Shown here one piece after another: positions 55,931-64,000 of a DNA stretch of 64,000 bases (its first letter is position 1; every line of letters begins with the position of its first letter). The stretch spans positions 267,218 through 331,217 of the forward strand of contig NZ_FNYD01000005.1 in assembly GCF_900109035.1 (NCBI RefSeq), given 5' to 3'. The notes under the pieces were generated by a model. The model had not been told where the DNA came from and ran no database searches. It was given only the letters and a program-made list of their open reading frames with translations. Both the position numbers and the translations under genes were made by a program. This DNA comes from Cribrihabitans marinus. GTDB lineage: Bacteria; Pseudomonadota; Alphaproteobacteria; Rhodobacterales; Rhodobacteraceae.

Positions 55931-57564
55931 GCGATCCGCTGGTAAAGGTCCGCAACCTCAAGATCGGCGCCACGGTCTATCCGCCGGGCGAGCGCCCGCG
56001 CGACATCGAGATCGTGCACGGGGTGGATTTCGACCTGGCCCCCGGCAAGGTGCTGGGGCTGATCGGCGAATCCGGCGCCGGGAAATCCACCATCGGACTG
56101 GCCACCATGGCCTATGGCCGCGGCGGGGTGACGATCACCGGCGGCGAGGTGTGGGTGAACGGCCGCGACATCCTCAAGAGCGGGCTGCGCGACGTGCGCA
56201 ACCTGCGCGGCGGCGAGGTGACCTATGTCAGCCAGTCCGCCGCGGCCTCGTTCAACCCCGCCAAGAAGATCATGGAACAGGTGATCGAGGCGTCGGTGGA
56301 ACATGGCAAGTATTCCCGCAGCCAGGCCGAGGAGCGCGCGCGGGCGCTGTTTGCCAAGCTGGGCCTGCCGGATCCCGACAATATCGGCAACCGCTATCCC
56401 CACCAGGTCTCGGGCGGCCAGTTGCAGCGCTGCATGACCGCGCTGGCGCTCTGCCCCGAACCGGACCTGGTGGTCTTCGACGAGCCGACCACAGCGCTGG
56501 ACGTGACAACGCAGATCGACGTTCTGATGGCGATCAAGGACGCCATTCGCGACACCGGCGTCGCCGCGCTCTACATCACGCATGACCTGGCGGTCGTGGC
56601 GCAGGTGAGCGACGAGATCATGGTTCTCAAAATGGGTGACATGGTCGAGCACGGCCAGACCGACCAGATCATCAACGCGCCGCGCGAGGACTATACCAAG
56701 GCGCTGGTCTCGGTCCGCTCCATCGAGCACGAGGAGAAGAAACCGACCCCAGATCCGGTGCTGCGCGTCCAGGACATCACCGCGCGCTATTCGGGCACGA
56801 AGTTCGACGTTCTGCACAATGTCTCGGTGGATCTGCATCCCGGCCAGACCCTGGCCGTGGTGGGCGAATCCGGGTCCGGGAAATCGACCCTGGCGCGGGT
56901 CATCACCGGCCTGCTGCCGCCGCGCGCGGGCAATATCGACTTTGCCGGGCGCAGCCTGTCGCCGGACCTGGCCGGGCGCACCCGCGAGGATCTGCGCGAA
57001 TTGCAGATGATCTACCAGATGGCCGACGTGGCGATGAACCCGCGCCAGACGGTCGGCACGATCATCGGGCGGCCGCTGGAGTTCTATTTCGGCATTCGAG
57101 GCAGCGAAAAGCGCAAGCGGATCATCGAGCTTCTGGACGAGATCGAGCTGGGTAAGGAGTTCATGGACCGCTACCCCGCCGAACTCAGCGGCGGGCAGAA
57201 GCAGCGGGTCTGCATCGCCCGTTCGCTGGCGGCCAAGCCCAAGATGATCATCTGCGACGAGGTGACATCGGCGCTGGACCCTCTGGTGGCCGACGGGATC
57301 CTGAAACTGCTGCTCGACCTGCAGAAGATCGAGGATGTGGCGTACCTGTTCATCACCCACGACCTGGCGACCGTGCGCGCGATCAGTGACTCGATCGCGG
57401 TGATGTACCAGGGCAAGGTGGTCCGCTATGGCACCAAGAGCGAAGTTCTCAGCCCGCCTTTCGACGACTATACCGACCTCCTGCTCAGCTCGGTCCCCGA
57501 GATGCGACTTGGCTGGCTGGAAGAGGTGGTGGCGCATCGCAAGATGGAAAGTGCCGGCAACTGA
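55927..57564 (+). CDS. ABC transporter double ATPase (DppD-DppF fusion)
   Basis: The 545-residue fused ATPase has two complete cassettes. The first (about residues 1-260) has GESGAGKSTIG (Walker A), HQVSGGQLQRCM (signature), LVVFDEPTTALD (Walker B) and LYITHDLAVV (H-loop). The second (about 280-530) has [40 protein letters not shown] and FITHDLATVRA. Both are intact, so both sites should hydrolyse ATP. It replaces the separate DppD and DppF subunits. Starts at ATG 55927 overlapping the permease. A phosphodiesterase gene follows after 138 bases. Confidence 0.94.
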   Translation: MSDPLVKVRNLKIGATVYPPGERPRDIEIVHGVDFDLAPGKVLGLIGESGAGKSTIGLATMAYGRGGVTITGGEVWVNGRDILKSGLRDVRNLRGGEVTYVSQSAAASFNPAKKIMEQVIEASVEHGKYSRSQAEERARALFAKLGLPDPDNIGNRYPHQVSGGQLQRCMTALALCPEPDLVVFDEPTTALDVTTQIDVLMAIKDAIRDTGVAALYITHDLAVVAQVSDEIMVLKMGDMVEHGQTDQIINAPREDYTKALVSVRSIEHEEKKPTPDPVLRVQDITARYSGTKFDVLHNVSVDLHPGQTLAVVGESGSGKSTLARVITGLLPPRAGNIDFAGRSLSPDLAGRTREDLRELQMIYQMADVAMNPRQTVGTIIGRPLEFYFGIRGSEKRKRIIELLDEIELGKEFMDRYPAELSGGQKQRVCIARSLAAKPKMIICDEVTSALDPLVADGILKLLLDLQKIEDVAYLFITHDLATVRAISDSIAVMYQGKVVRYGTKSEVLSPPFDDYTDLLLSSVPEMRLGWLEEVVAHRKMESAGN

Positions 57565-57702
57565 CCGACCCGCCGCCCGACCGGCGGGTGGCGGGGTAGC
57601 CGCCAACGCGCCAGGCCGTCCGGCGCAGACCCACGGGTGGAAATCCCCGAGCCAAGGCGGGATGCTGCGCGCGATTCGCAGTTCGGACACCGGGAGACCT
57701 CC

Positions 57703-58539
57703 ATGAACCGCAAACTCCTTCTGATCGTCCTCGACGGTGTGCCCTGGCGCAATTTCCGCCGCCTGTTCGGCAATCTGGAAGGCTGGGTCGATACCGGCGA
57801 GGCACGCGTGTGGAAGCTGCGCGCGGTACTGCCGTCGATCTCGGCCAGCTGCTATGCCTCGATCCACACCGGGGTTGCGCCGGCGGAACATGGCTGCACC
57901 GGCAACGGCAACGTCTTTCGCCTGTCGCACGCGGATATCTTCAGCCAGGTGCGCGGCGCGGGCGGCGTGACCGGGGCGGTCGCGCATTCCTTCTGGTCGC
58001 AGTTCTTCAACCGCCATCCGTTCGATTTCGTGCGCGACGTGGAATATGACGAACCCGACAGCGACACCATCAACCACGGTCGGTTCCACAGCATGACCGG
58101 CTATGGCCCCGCCAACCAGATGACGCCCTCGGATGTGGACCTGTTCGGCACGCTGACCAGCCTGTGCCTGCGTTTCGGTCTGGATTACGGGATGCTGCAT
58201 AGCTGCACCCTGGACAGCATGGGCCACCGCTTCTTTCACGACTGCCAGGAGATGGATCACGCCTGCCTGGTGATGGACGAGATGCTGGCGCCCTTCATCA
58301 CCCGCTGGCGGCAACTGGGCTACGAGGTCATCGTCACCGCCGATCACGGGCAGGACGCGCGCGGCCATCACGGCGGACGCGACCCGTTGCAGCAGGAGAC
58401 CGCGCTCTACTATTTCGGCGAAGGTCAGGGACCCGAGGCCGACACGGTGATCGACCAGCTGCAACTGGCGCCGACGATCCTGACGCGTCTGGGTGCCCCG
58501 GTGGCCGACACGATGAAGGCGGGCGCTTTCCTGACCTGA
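57703..58539 (+). CDS. alkaline-phosphatase-superfamily phosphodiesterase (nucleotide pyrophosphatase-like)
   Basis: The 278-residue protein has the alkaline phosphatase superfamily layout: LLLIVLDGVPWRNF (first metal Asp), LPSISASCYASIHTGVAPAEHGC (nucleophile region), SCTLDSMGHRFFHDC (metal Asp and His) and VIVTADHGQDARGHHGGRDP (DHG and HH metal ligands). Family members hydrolyse nucleotide pyrophosphates, phosphodiesters or phosphonates. No signal peptide, so apparently cytoplasmic. The ATG at 57703 has GGGAGA upstream. It lies at the end of the peptide-transporter operon, so it may act on an imported phosphorylated compound. Confidence 0.85.
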   Translation: MNRKLLLIVLDGVPWRNFRRLFGNLEGWVDTGEARVWKLRAVLPSISASCYASIHTGVAPAEHGCTGNGNVFRLSHADIFSQVRGAGGVTGAVAHSFWSQFFNRHPFDFVRDVEYDEPDSDTINHGRFHSMTGYGPANQMTPSDVDLFGTLTSLCLRFGLDYGMLHSCTLDSMGHRFFHDCQEMDHACLVMDEMLAPFITRWRQLGYEVIVTADHGQDARGHHGGRDPLQQETALYYFGEGQGPEADTVIDQLQLAPTILTRLGAPVADTMKAGAFLT

Positions 58540-58578
58540 CGGGCTGTGGCGGGCTCGGGCGGCACACGCGCAACCGGG

Positions 58579-59502
58579 TCAGTCGTAGGGCCAGAGCCCC
58601 TGCCCCAGCGCCTCGATGGCGATAACGATGCACTCGAAACTGTGGCGGGCGCGTTCCGAGGCGTGGCGCGCGCGCAGGTAGCCATGCACCAGGCCCGGTT
58701 CGTTGACCAGGTGAACCTTGACCCCGGCCTCGGACAGCCGGTCGCGATAGAGCGTCCCGTCATCCCGCAGCGGATCGCAATCGGCGGTAAAGATCACCGT
58801 GGGCGGCAGGCCCGAGAAATCGTCGTCCTGCAGGGGGGCATAGGTCGGGTCGCCCTGCGGTTCCGTGCCGTCATGGCGGATCCGGTCATAGAACCGAACG
58901 TCGTCGCGGCCCAGCATCGGGGCATTCGCATGTTCGATGTAGGACCGCGCATCGGTCGGCCCGCCGAGACCGGGATAGATCAGCACCTGACCCAGTACAT
59001 GATCGAGCTTGCCGCGGGCATGATGCGCCACGGCGGCGGCCAGGTTTCCGCCGGCGCTGTCGCCGGCCATGACCAGCGGCTCGCCGAAATCCGCCGCGAC
59101 CCACTCGGCCACATGCCAACAATCCTCGAACGCCGCCGGATGGGGGTGCTCGGGGCACAGCCGGTAGTCCACCGCGACCACGCGGTACCCGGTCTGGGCG
59201 CAGATCTCGGCGCAGATGTCGTCATGGCTGTCCAGCCCGCCGACGACGAACCCGCCGCCATGCAAAAAGATCACCGAGCGTGTCGGCTGGCCGGCGTTGT
59301 AGATCCGCACCGGCACGCCATCGACCGACAAGTCCTCGGAGGCGATTCCGTCGGGGCGCGGCTGGCGGAAGGCGGCGCACATGCCATCGTAGATGCGACG
59401 CTGTTCGGTATAGGACAGATCGACCGCATGGTCGGGGTAATGCACGCCGGTCTTGGCGACAAAAGCCCGGATCTCGTCATCGAGCAGCGCGTCGTAGTCC
59501 AT
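58579..59502 (-). CDS. alpha/beta hydrolase, hormone-sensitive-lipase (HSL) family
   Basis: The 307-residue esterase has the HSL oxyanion-hole motif FLHGGGFVVGG, the nucleophile elbow AGDSAGGNLAA (Ser in GDSAG), FTADCDPLRDDG (catalytic Asp) and LVHGYLRAR (catalytic His). An N-terminal cap of about 70 residues precedes the core. Predicted cytoplasmic carboxylesterase for short acyl esters or heroin-like substrates. ATG at 59502. It starts 12 bases after the acyl-CoA synthetase stop, so the two form an operon. Convergent with the phosphodiesterase. Confidence 0.9.
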   Translation of the reverse strand: MDYDALLDDEIRAFVAKTGVHYPDHAVDLSYTEQRRIYDGMCAAFRQPRPDGIASEDLSVDGVPVRIYNAGQPTRSVIFLHGGGFVVGGLDSHDDICAEICAQTGYRVVAVDYRLCPEHPHPAAFEDCWHVAEWVAADFGEPLVMAGDSAGGNLAAAVAHHARGKLDHVLGQVLIYPGLGGPTDARSYIEHANAPMLGRDDVRFYDRIRHDGTEPQGDPTYAPLQDDDFSGLPPTVIFTADCDPLRDDGTLYRDRLSEAGVKVHLVNEPGLVHGYLRARHASERARHSFECIVIAIEALGQGLWPYD

Positions 59503-59514
59503 TCAATCTCCGGT

Positions 59515-61404
59515 TCAGGAGGCCCATTCCCAGGGCCGGGTATAGTCACCCAGCACCTTCCCCACATCCTGTTCCGACGCCCCGTTCGCGTCAAGCTGCG
59601 CGACAAGCCCGCGCTTCTTGTCGTCTATAACCGACACCACGCGGGCCGCCACGCCAGCCTCTTCCAGCGCGCCGTTGTAGATGCGGGTGATCGCGTGTTT
59701 GCGCAGGTCCGGCTTGAACACCTTGCCCACGGCGGTCTTGGGCAGTTCCGGCAGGATCGTCAGATGCTTGGGCCGCGCCGCGCGTTCATGAACATGCACC
59801 TTGCAATACTCCATCAGCTCGGCCTCGGTGACGCTGGCCCCGTCCACCAGTTCGACGAAGGCACAGGGCACTTCGCCGGAATGGGCATCGGGCTGGCCGA
59901 TGGCCCCGGCAAACGCCACGGCCTCGTGGCCCAGAAGCGCCTCTTCGATCTCGGCGGGGTCGATGTTGTGCCCGCCGCGGATGATCAGGTCCTTGGCCCG
60001 CCCGGTGATCCAGAGATAGCCGTCGGCGTCGATCCGGCCCAGGTCGCCGGTGCGCAGGAACCTGTCATGGTGGTAAAGGTCGCGGTTCTTGGCGGTCTCG
60101 GTATAGGTATTGCCGGCAAAGACGCCGGGGTTCGAGACGCAGATCTCGCCCACCTCGTCCACGCCGCATTCGCGGGGGCCGTCTTCGGTGGCGGTGATGA
60201 TCTTCACCTCGGTATAGGGGAACGGCACGCCGACCGAGCCCACCTTCTTTTCACCCTCGGGCGGGTTGCAGGACACCAGGCAGGTCGCCTCGGTCAGCCC
60301 ATAGCCCTCGACGATGGTCACGCCGGATGTCGCCTCGAACCGCTTGAACAACTCCATCGGCATCGGCGCGGATCCCGAGAAGGCGGTCTTGACCGACGAG
60401 ATGTCGGCATCCACCGGACGCTGCATCAGCGCCGAGACGGCGGTCGGCACGGTGATGATGAAGCTGATCTTCCAGCGCTCGATCAGCTTCCAGAAATTGT
60501 CGAACACGCCGTCGCCGCGATAGCCTTGCGGCGTCGGAAACACCACATGCGCCCCCGAGGCGACCGCCGCCATCACGATGACGTGGCAGGCAAAGACATG
60601 GAACAGCGGCAGCGGGCACATGATGTTGTCGTTTTCGGTGAACAGCAGCCGATGCCCCAGCCAGCCGTTATAGATCAGGCCGGAATACTTGTGCTGCGCC
60701 ACCTTGGGCATGCCGGTCGTGCCGCCGGTGTGGAAGTAGCAGGCGACCCGGTCACTCTCGCTGTCGGCAAAGCTCAACTCGGTGGGCTGTTTGGCCATTT
60801 CCTTGTTGAACGACAGGTAGTCGGCGTGGGCCACCAGTTCCTTGTTCTCGATCTTGGGCCGGATCAGCGGCACGATCCAGGATTTCGGCGGCGTCAGGTA
60901 GCGGTTGAGATCGACCTCCAGAACCTTGTTGACCTGAGGTGCATGGCGCACGGCTTCGGCAACCTTCTGGGCGACATCGGTCTTGGGGAAGGGCTTGAGC
61001 GTGACCACGACCTTGGCCTTGGTCTCGCGCAGGATCGCGGCGATCTGTTCGGGTTCGAGCAGCGGGTTGATCGGGTTGACGATCCCCGCCACCGCGCCGC
61101 CCAGCATGGTGACAAGGGTCTCGTTGCAATTGGGCAGGACATAGGCCACGACATCGCTTTCGCCGATGCCCAGGGACCGGAACAGGTTGGCCGCCTGCGC
61201 CACCTGTCCGCGCAGTGCCTTCCAGGTCAGGGTCTCGGCCTTGTCGCCCGCGCCCGAGAAGATCTGGTAGCTGGCGGCGCGGTGATCGGGAAACTTCTGC
61301 GCCGTGTTCGACAAGAGCGCATAGAGCGTCTGCGGCAGGTCCCGCTGCTCCCACGGCATTTCGTTCTCGATTGCGTTGCGATCCGCGATCCCCGCAAAAG
61401 CCAT
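59515..61404 (-). CDS. acyl-CoA synthetase (long-chain-fatty-acid CoA ligase family)
   Basis: The 629-residue AMP-dependent ligase makes acyl-CoA from a carboxylic acid, ATP and CoA by an acyl-adenylate. Motifs: YFHTGGTTGMPKVAQH (P-loop), LPLFHVFACHVIV, VEGYGLTEATC (adenine-binding), RTGDLGRIDADGYLWITGRAKDLIIRGGHNIDP (hinge and A8) and LPKTAVGKVFKPDLR (catalytic Lys). The N-terminal extension of about 30 residues is typical of the FadD-like branch with long acyl tunnel. ATG at 61404 has GGAGG. Downstream partner is an HSL-type esterase, suggesting use of an ester-derived acid. Chain length unknown. Confidence 0.9.
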   Translation of the reverse strand: MAFAGIADRNAIENEMPWEQRDLPQTLYALLSNTAQKFPDHRAASYQIFSGAGDKAETLTWKALRGQVAQAANLFRSLGIGESDVVAYVLPNCNETLVTMLGGAVAGIVNPINPLLEPEQIAAILRETKAKVVVTLKPFPKTDVAQKVAEAVRHAPQVNKVLEVDLNRYLTPPKSWIVPLIRPKIENKELVAHADYLSFNKEMAKQPTELSFADSESDRVACYFHTGGTTGMPKVAQHKYSGLIYNGWLGHRLLFTENDNIMCPLPLFHVFACHVIVMAAVASGAHVVFPTPQGYRGDGVFDNFWKLIERWKISFIITVPTAVSALMQRPVDADISSVKTAFSGSAPMPMELFKRFEATSGVTIVEGYGLTEATCLVSCNPPEGEKKVGSVGVPFPYTEVKIITATEDGPRECGVDEVGEICVSNPGVFAGNTYTETAKNRDLYHHDRFLRTGDLGRIDADGYLWITGRAKDLIIRGGHNIDPAEIEEALLGHEAVAFAGAIGQPDAHSGEVPCAFVELVDGASVTEAELMEYCKVHVHERAARPKHLTILPELPKTAVGKVFKPDLRKHAITRIYNGALEEAGVAARVVSVIDDKKRGLVAQLDANGASEQDVGKVLGDYTRPWEWAS

Positions 61405-61563
61405 TGGCTGTCCTCCCCTGGTCGGGTCCGTTGGCCGGACCCCTGAATTCCTCGTGCACAGGATGGGTGCAAAACCGCCCCTGCGCAAGAAACGCCTTAG
61501 CGTCATTTTGGGAAACGGTCGCCCGTGACGTTGCGACGGAACCGCACGCCGGGCGGCCTCGCG

Positions 61564-63375
61564 TCAGGCCGCGTTGGCGCCGTCGGTGAACTGCAGCCGC
61601 GCCAGCCGGGCATAGAGCCCGCCCTCGCCCACCAGCTTGTCATGGGTTCCCTGCGCGACGATGCGGCCGTTTTCCATCACCACGATCCGGTCGGCCTTCT
61701 TCACCGTGGCCAGGCGGTGCGCCACGATCAACGTCGTGCGGTCCGCGCTCAGCCGGTCCACTGCCTCTTGTACTGCGCGTTCGCTTTCGGCGTCCAGCGC
61801 GCTGGTCGCCTCATCCAGCAGCAGGACCGGCGCATCGCGCAGGATCGCGCGGGCGATGGCGATGCGCTGTTTCTGGCCGCCCGAAAGCATCACGCCCCGC
61901 TCGCCGAGATAGGCGTCGAAGCTTTCGGGCAGCGCGGCGATGAAGTCATGCGCGGCGGCGGCCTGTGCGGCGGCCTCGACCTCCTCGTCCGAGGCATCCA
62001 GCCGGCCGAACCGGATATTCTCGCGCGCCGACGTGGCGAAGATCACCGGATCCTGCGGCACCAGGGCGACATGCTGGCGGAAGTCATGCCGCGCCATCTC
62101 GCGCAGGTCCACCCCGTCCAGCCTCACCGCGCCGCTGAGCGGATCGTAGAACCGCTCGATCATCTGGATCACCGTGGTCTTGCCGGCTCCGGACGGGCCG
62201 ACCAGCGCCACGGTCTCGCCCGGCTCGACGGTCAGGTTCAGGTCGTCCAGCGCGGGGATGTCCGGGCGCGAGGGATAATGAAAGCTGACGGCGTCGAACT
62301 CGATCCGCCCGCGCACCGGGTTCGGGGCCGGCACCGGGCGCGCCGGATCGGTCACCGCATCGCCCGCCTGCAACAGCTCGACCAGCCGCTCGGTCGCGCC
62401 GGCGGCGCGCTGCAGCTCGCTCCAGATCTCGGAAAGCGCGGCGACGGAGCCCGCCATGATGACCGAGTAGATCACGAACTGAATCAGCGTGCCCTCGGTC
62501 ATCGTGCCGGCGCGCACGGCATTGGCACCCATCCACAGGACACCCACGATGCCGCTGAAGACCAGGAAGATCACGATCACGGTCAGCACCGCGCGGGTCC
62601 GGATGCGGCGGCGCGAGACGTCATAGGCGGTCTCGGTTATGGTGCCGAAGCGGGTGCGGCTTTCGCCTTCATGGGTATAGGCCTGCACTGTCTGCACCGC
62701 GCCCAGCGCCTCGCCTGCGTTGCCCGAGGAGGCGGCGATCCAGTCCTGGTTCTCGCGGCTGATCTTGCGCAGGCGCCGGCCCAGCACCAGGATCGGCACG
62801 ACGACGGCCGGCACGATCAGCAGCACCATCGCCGTCAGCTTGGCCGAGGTCAGCAGCATCAGCGCCAGGCCGCCGAAGAACAGCAGAACATTGCGCAGTG
62901 CCACCGAGGCCGACGAGCCCAGCACCGACTGGATCAGTGTGGTGTCGGTGGTGATCCGGCTGAGCACCTCGCCGGTCATGATACGCTCGTAGAAGGCCGG
63001 GCTCATGCCGATGACGCGGTTGAACACCGCCTTGCGGATATCGGCCACCACCCGCTCGCCCAGAAGCGTGACCAGCGCATAGCGCAGCCCGGTGCCCAGC
63101 GCGAGGATTCCGGCGATGCCCAGCGCGGCCAGGAAGTAGCGATCCAGCAGCGAGCCGTCCTCGACCCGGAAATTGTCGACCACCCGGCGCACCGCCAGCG
63201 GCAGCGCCAGCGAGGTCGCGGCGGTCAGCGTCAGCGCCAACAGGGCGCCGGCCATCAGCGCCCGATAGGGCGACAGGAAAGGCCAGAGAGAGGCCAGCAC
63301 GCCCAGCTGCCGGGAGCCTTCCCGCTCGTCGCTGGCGCCCGGCGCCATCACTCCTGCCGAATCTCGTCTTGCCAT
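61564..63375 (-). CDS. ABC exporter, fused permease and ATPase (MsbA-like)
   Basis: The 603-residue half-transporter has six transmembrane helices in the N-terminal ~320 residues ([62 protein letters not shown]). A cytoplasmic ATPase follows with [10 protein letters not shown] (Walker A), [26 protein letters not shown] (signature), [11 protein letters not shown] (Walker B) and VAHRLATV (H-loop). It resembles MsbA/LmrA-type lipid or drug exporters. The start ATG 63375 follows AAGGG; a longer N-terminal frame upstream includes tRNA-gene sequence and was rejected. Substrate unknown. It lies next to tRNA-Gly sequences. Confidence 0.9.
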   Translation of the reverse strand: MARRDSAGVMAPGASDEREGSRQLGVLASLWPFLSPYRALMAGALLALTLTAATSLALPLAVRRVVDNFRVEDGSLLDRYFLAALGIAGILALGTGLRYALVTLLGERVVADIRKAVFNRVIGMSPAFYERIMTGEVLSRITTDTTLIQSVLGSSASVALRNVLLFFGGLALMLLTSAKLTAMVLLIVPAVVVPILVLGRRLRKISRENQDWIAASSGNAGEALGAVQTVQAYTHEGESRTRFGTITETAYDVSRRRIRTRAVLTVIVIFLVFSGIVGVLWMGANAVRAGTMTEGTLIQFVIYSVIMAGSVAALSEIWSELQRAAGATERLVELLQAGDAVTDPARPVPAPNPVRGRIEFDAVSFHYPSRPDIPALDDLNLTVEPGETVALVGPSGAGKTTVIQMIERFYDPLSGAVRLDGVDLREMARHDFRQHVALVPQDPVIFATSARENIRFGRLDASDEEVEAAAQAAAAHDFIAALPESFDAYLGERGVMLSGGQKQRIAIARAILRDAPVLLLDEATSALDAESERAVQEAVDRLSADRTTLIVAHRLATVKKADRIVVMENGRIVAQGTHDKLVGEGGLYARLARLQFTDGANAA

Positions 63376-63522
63376 GCCGTGCCCTTTGATCGCCCGCGGA
63401 ATCCGCTGTTGACCCCGGTTCTTGGCCCCGCACGCGGCGCGGGTCAAGCCGAAGCCCGGCGAAAGGACGGATTGCCACGTCCAAAACGGGTGCGAGGGGG
63501 CCGATCGGTGTTCCGGAGATCC

Positions 63523-63571
63523 TGGAGCGGGCGGCGGGAATCGAACCCGCGTCATCAGCTTGGAAGGCTGG
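63523..63571 (-). tRNA. 3' half of a tRNA-Gly (UCC anticodon), 5' half missing
   Basis: Minus-strand sequence with anticodon loop CTTCCAA, T-arm GCGGG-TTCGATT-CCCGC, acceptor CGCCCGC, T and CCA is present, but the D arm and 5' acceptor strand that should precede it (beyond 63571) are absent. The anticodon stem is CAGC/GCTG and differs from that of the intact tRNA-Gly at 63660, so this is a different copy. It ends at the same kind of CCA. Such 3' halves are the usual trace of integration of a mobile element at a tRNA gene; a remnant, not a working tRNA. Confidence 0.65.
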
Positions 63572-63659
63572 TGCAGCGAGTCCTTTTAATTCCTACATAT
63601 CAATATATTAGCAGCGACATCGGCGCGGTTTTGTAGGATTCTTGCAGGTTTTGAACTTT

Positions 63660-63733
63660 TGGAGCGGGCGACGGGAATCGAACCCGTATCTCTTGCTTGG
63701 AAGGCAAGGGTCTTACCATTACACAACGCCCGC
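63660..63733 (-). tRNA. tRNA-Gly (anticodon UCC)
   Basis: The 74 bases include the encoded CCA. Acceptor strands GCGGGCG (63727-63733) and CGCCCGC (63664-63670) pair. The D arm has AATGGTAA, the anticodon stem is CTTGC/GCAAG with loop CTTCCAA (anticodon UCC, reads GGA codons), and the T arm is ACGGG-TTCGATT-CCCGT. Discriminator T and CCA complete the 3' end. It stands alone on the minus strand, 88 bases upstream of the tRNA-Gly 3' fragment. Confidence 0.95.
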
Positions 63734-63979
63734 TGGACGCCACGGGGTTAATTGATGCGGCTCGGAGGGTCAAGCAGGTCTTTGATACGAGGAGACCCTG
63801 CCGATCAACCTCGAGTGTCTCAGATACGATAGGAATCGCGCGTTATCGCTACTGTCCCGGACAAGGTAAGCGGCCAGAGAACCATTTGGCTAAGCCGTTA
63901 TAGTGAGCTAATGGGATGAACTGCCTTCCCACCAACCCGCTGCTACCGTGGCGGGCATAGGTGGAGAGAGGAGCATCTG

Positions 63980-64000
63980 ATGGACATCAAGGTTCTGGGC
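63980..64000 (+). CDS. start of a protein, possibly a thioredoxin-family small redox protein (cut by window end)
   Basis: ATG at 63980 is preceded by a good GAGAGGAGC ribosome-binding site. Only seven residues, MDIKVLG, are visible. This opening is common in small CxxC redox-active disulfide proteins of the thioredoxin family, but the key Cys residues would lie outside the window. Identity is a guess from the N-terminus alone. The 246 bases between it and tRNA-Gly hold no gene that I can recognise. Confidence 0.35.

Noticed and set aside
55810..58464. 884-residue minus-strand open frame
   Set aside because: Shadow of the ABC ATPase fusion and phosphodiesterase genes, whose motifs are complete on the plus strand.
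58546..61446. 966-residue plus-strand open frame
   Set aside because: Shadow of the esterase and acyl-CoA synthetase genes on the minus strand.
61525..63636. 703-residue plus-strand open frame ending in the tRNA-Gly fragment
   Set aside because: Antisense to the MsbA-like exporter; its C-terminal end is translated tRNA sequence.
63734..63979. Search for a gene or second tRNA between tRNA-Gly and the window end
   Set aside because: Only short frames without family resemblance, and no cloverleaf, were found.
1..64000. CRISPR array, phage module, plasmid replication genes, or a complete insertion sequence
   Set aside because: No regularly spaced direct repeats, cas genes, phage structural genes, repABC or intact transposase were recognised anywhere in the window.

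Overview
The window looks like chromosomal DNA from an alphaproteobacterium of the Rhodobacteraceae (roseobacter type). Supporting signs are the high GC content with strong third-position bias, tight operons with ATGA or GTGA overlaps, an alphaproteobacterial LexA box (GAAC-N7-GAAC), an Fnr-type box, LysR genes divergent from DUF1127 and DUF4242 genes, and many family-typical neighbours such as rpmG, rnpB, gatCA and tadA/rluB. I see no phage module, plasmid replication gene, CRISPR array or intact transposase. All family assignments come from reading motifs by eye, not from searches.

Layout. 1-6.9 kb: the end of a ferric-iron type ABC ATPase, a DUF1801 protein, an alkC/SDR/SnoaL group, a dead cytochrome c', prfC and a glycosyltransferase. 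7-11.5 kb: a DEAD-box helicase, an EamA transporter, a desaturase with a DUF2061 protein, and an XRE regulator that appears to be leaderless. 11.5-19 kb: a LysR/DUF4242 pair, then a carnitine-to-glycine-betaine cluster (cdhR divergent from cdhC, a lipocalin, a fused cdhA-thioesterase and an SDR), then an aldo/keto reductase. 19-27.4 kb: an SOS-controlled ImuA-like gene, folate/phosphoesterase/MgtE housekeeping genes, two purine deaminases and hisN. 27.4-38 kb: regulators, a BI-1 protein, rpmG, a DUF533 protein, rnpB, an amidase and gatCA.

38.2-41.8 kb holds three tandem, translationally overlapping class III nucleotide cyclases, each with an N-terminal SnoaL/NTF2-like domain, behind a UPF0173 hydrolase. 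42.1-43.8 kb is a broken flavin-dependent tryptophan halogenase. 45.4-51 kb is a membrane-stress type operon: a 29-residue membrane peptide, XpaC-like protein, TelA, a DUF2927 lipoprotein with a metallopeptidase-like motif, an SPFH-GYF_2 protein and a double zinc-ribbon membrane protein. It ends against a convergent Hsp20 gene. 51.5-58.5 kb has two relic genes around dtd, then a dipeptide-type ABC transporter with a fused double ATPase and a phosphodiesterase. 58.5-64 kb has an esterase, an acyl-CoA synthetase, an MsbA-like exporter, a tRNA-Gly(UCC), and a separate 3' half of a second tRNA-Gly.

Two themes stand out. The first is gene decay: a cytochrome c', a halogenase, a nitroreductase, a CocE-type hydrolase and a tRNA-Gly are all present as remnants. 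The second is a small dispersed repeat, with a TTGCCGGAAATA-like core followed by a GC-rich hairpin, which recurs at least five times between genes. The strongest candidates for undescribed biology are the SnoaL-cyclase triplet and the TelA/XpaC/SPFH/zinc-ribbon operon with its tiny leading peptide.
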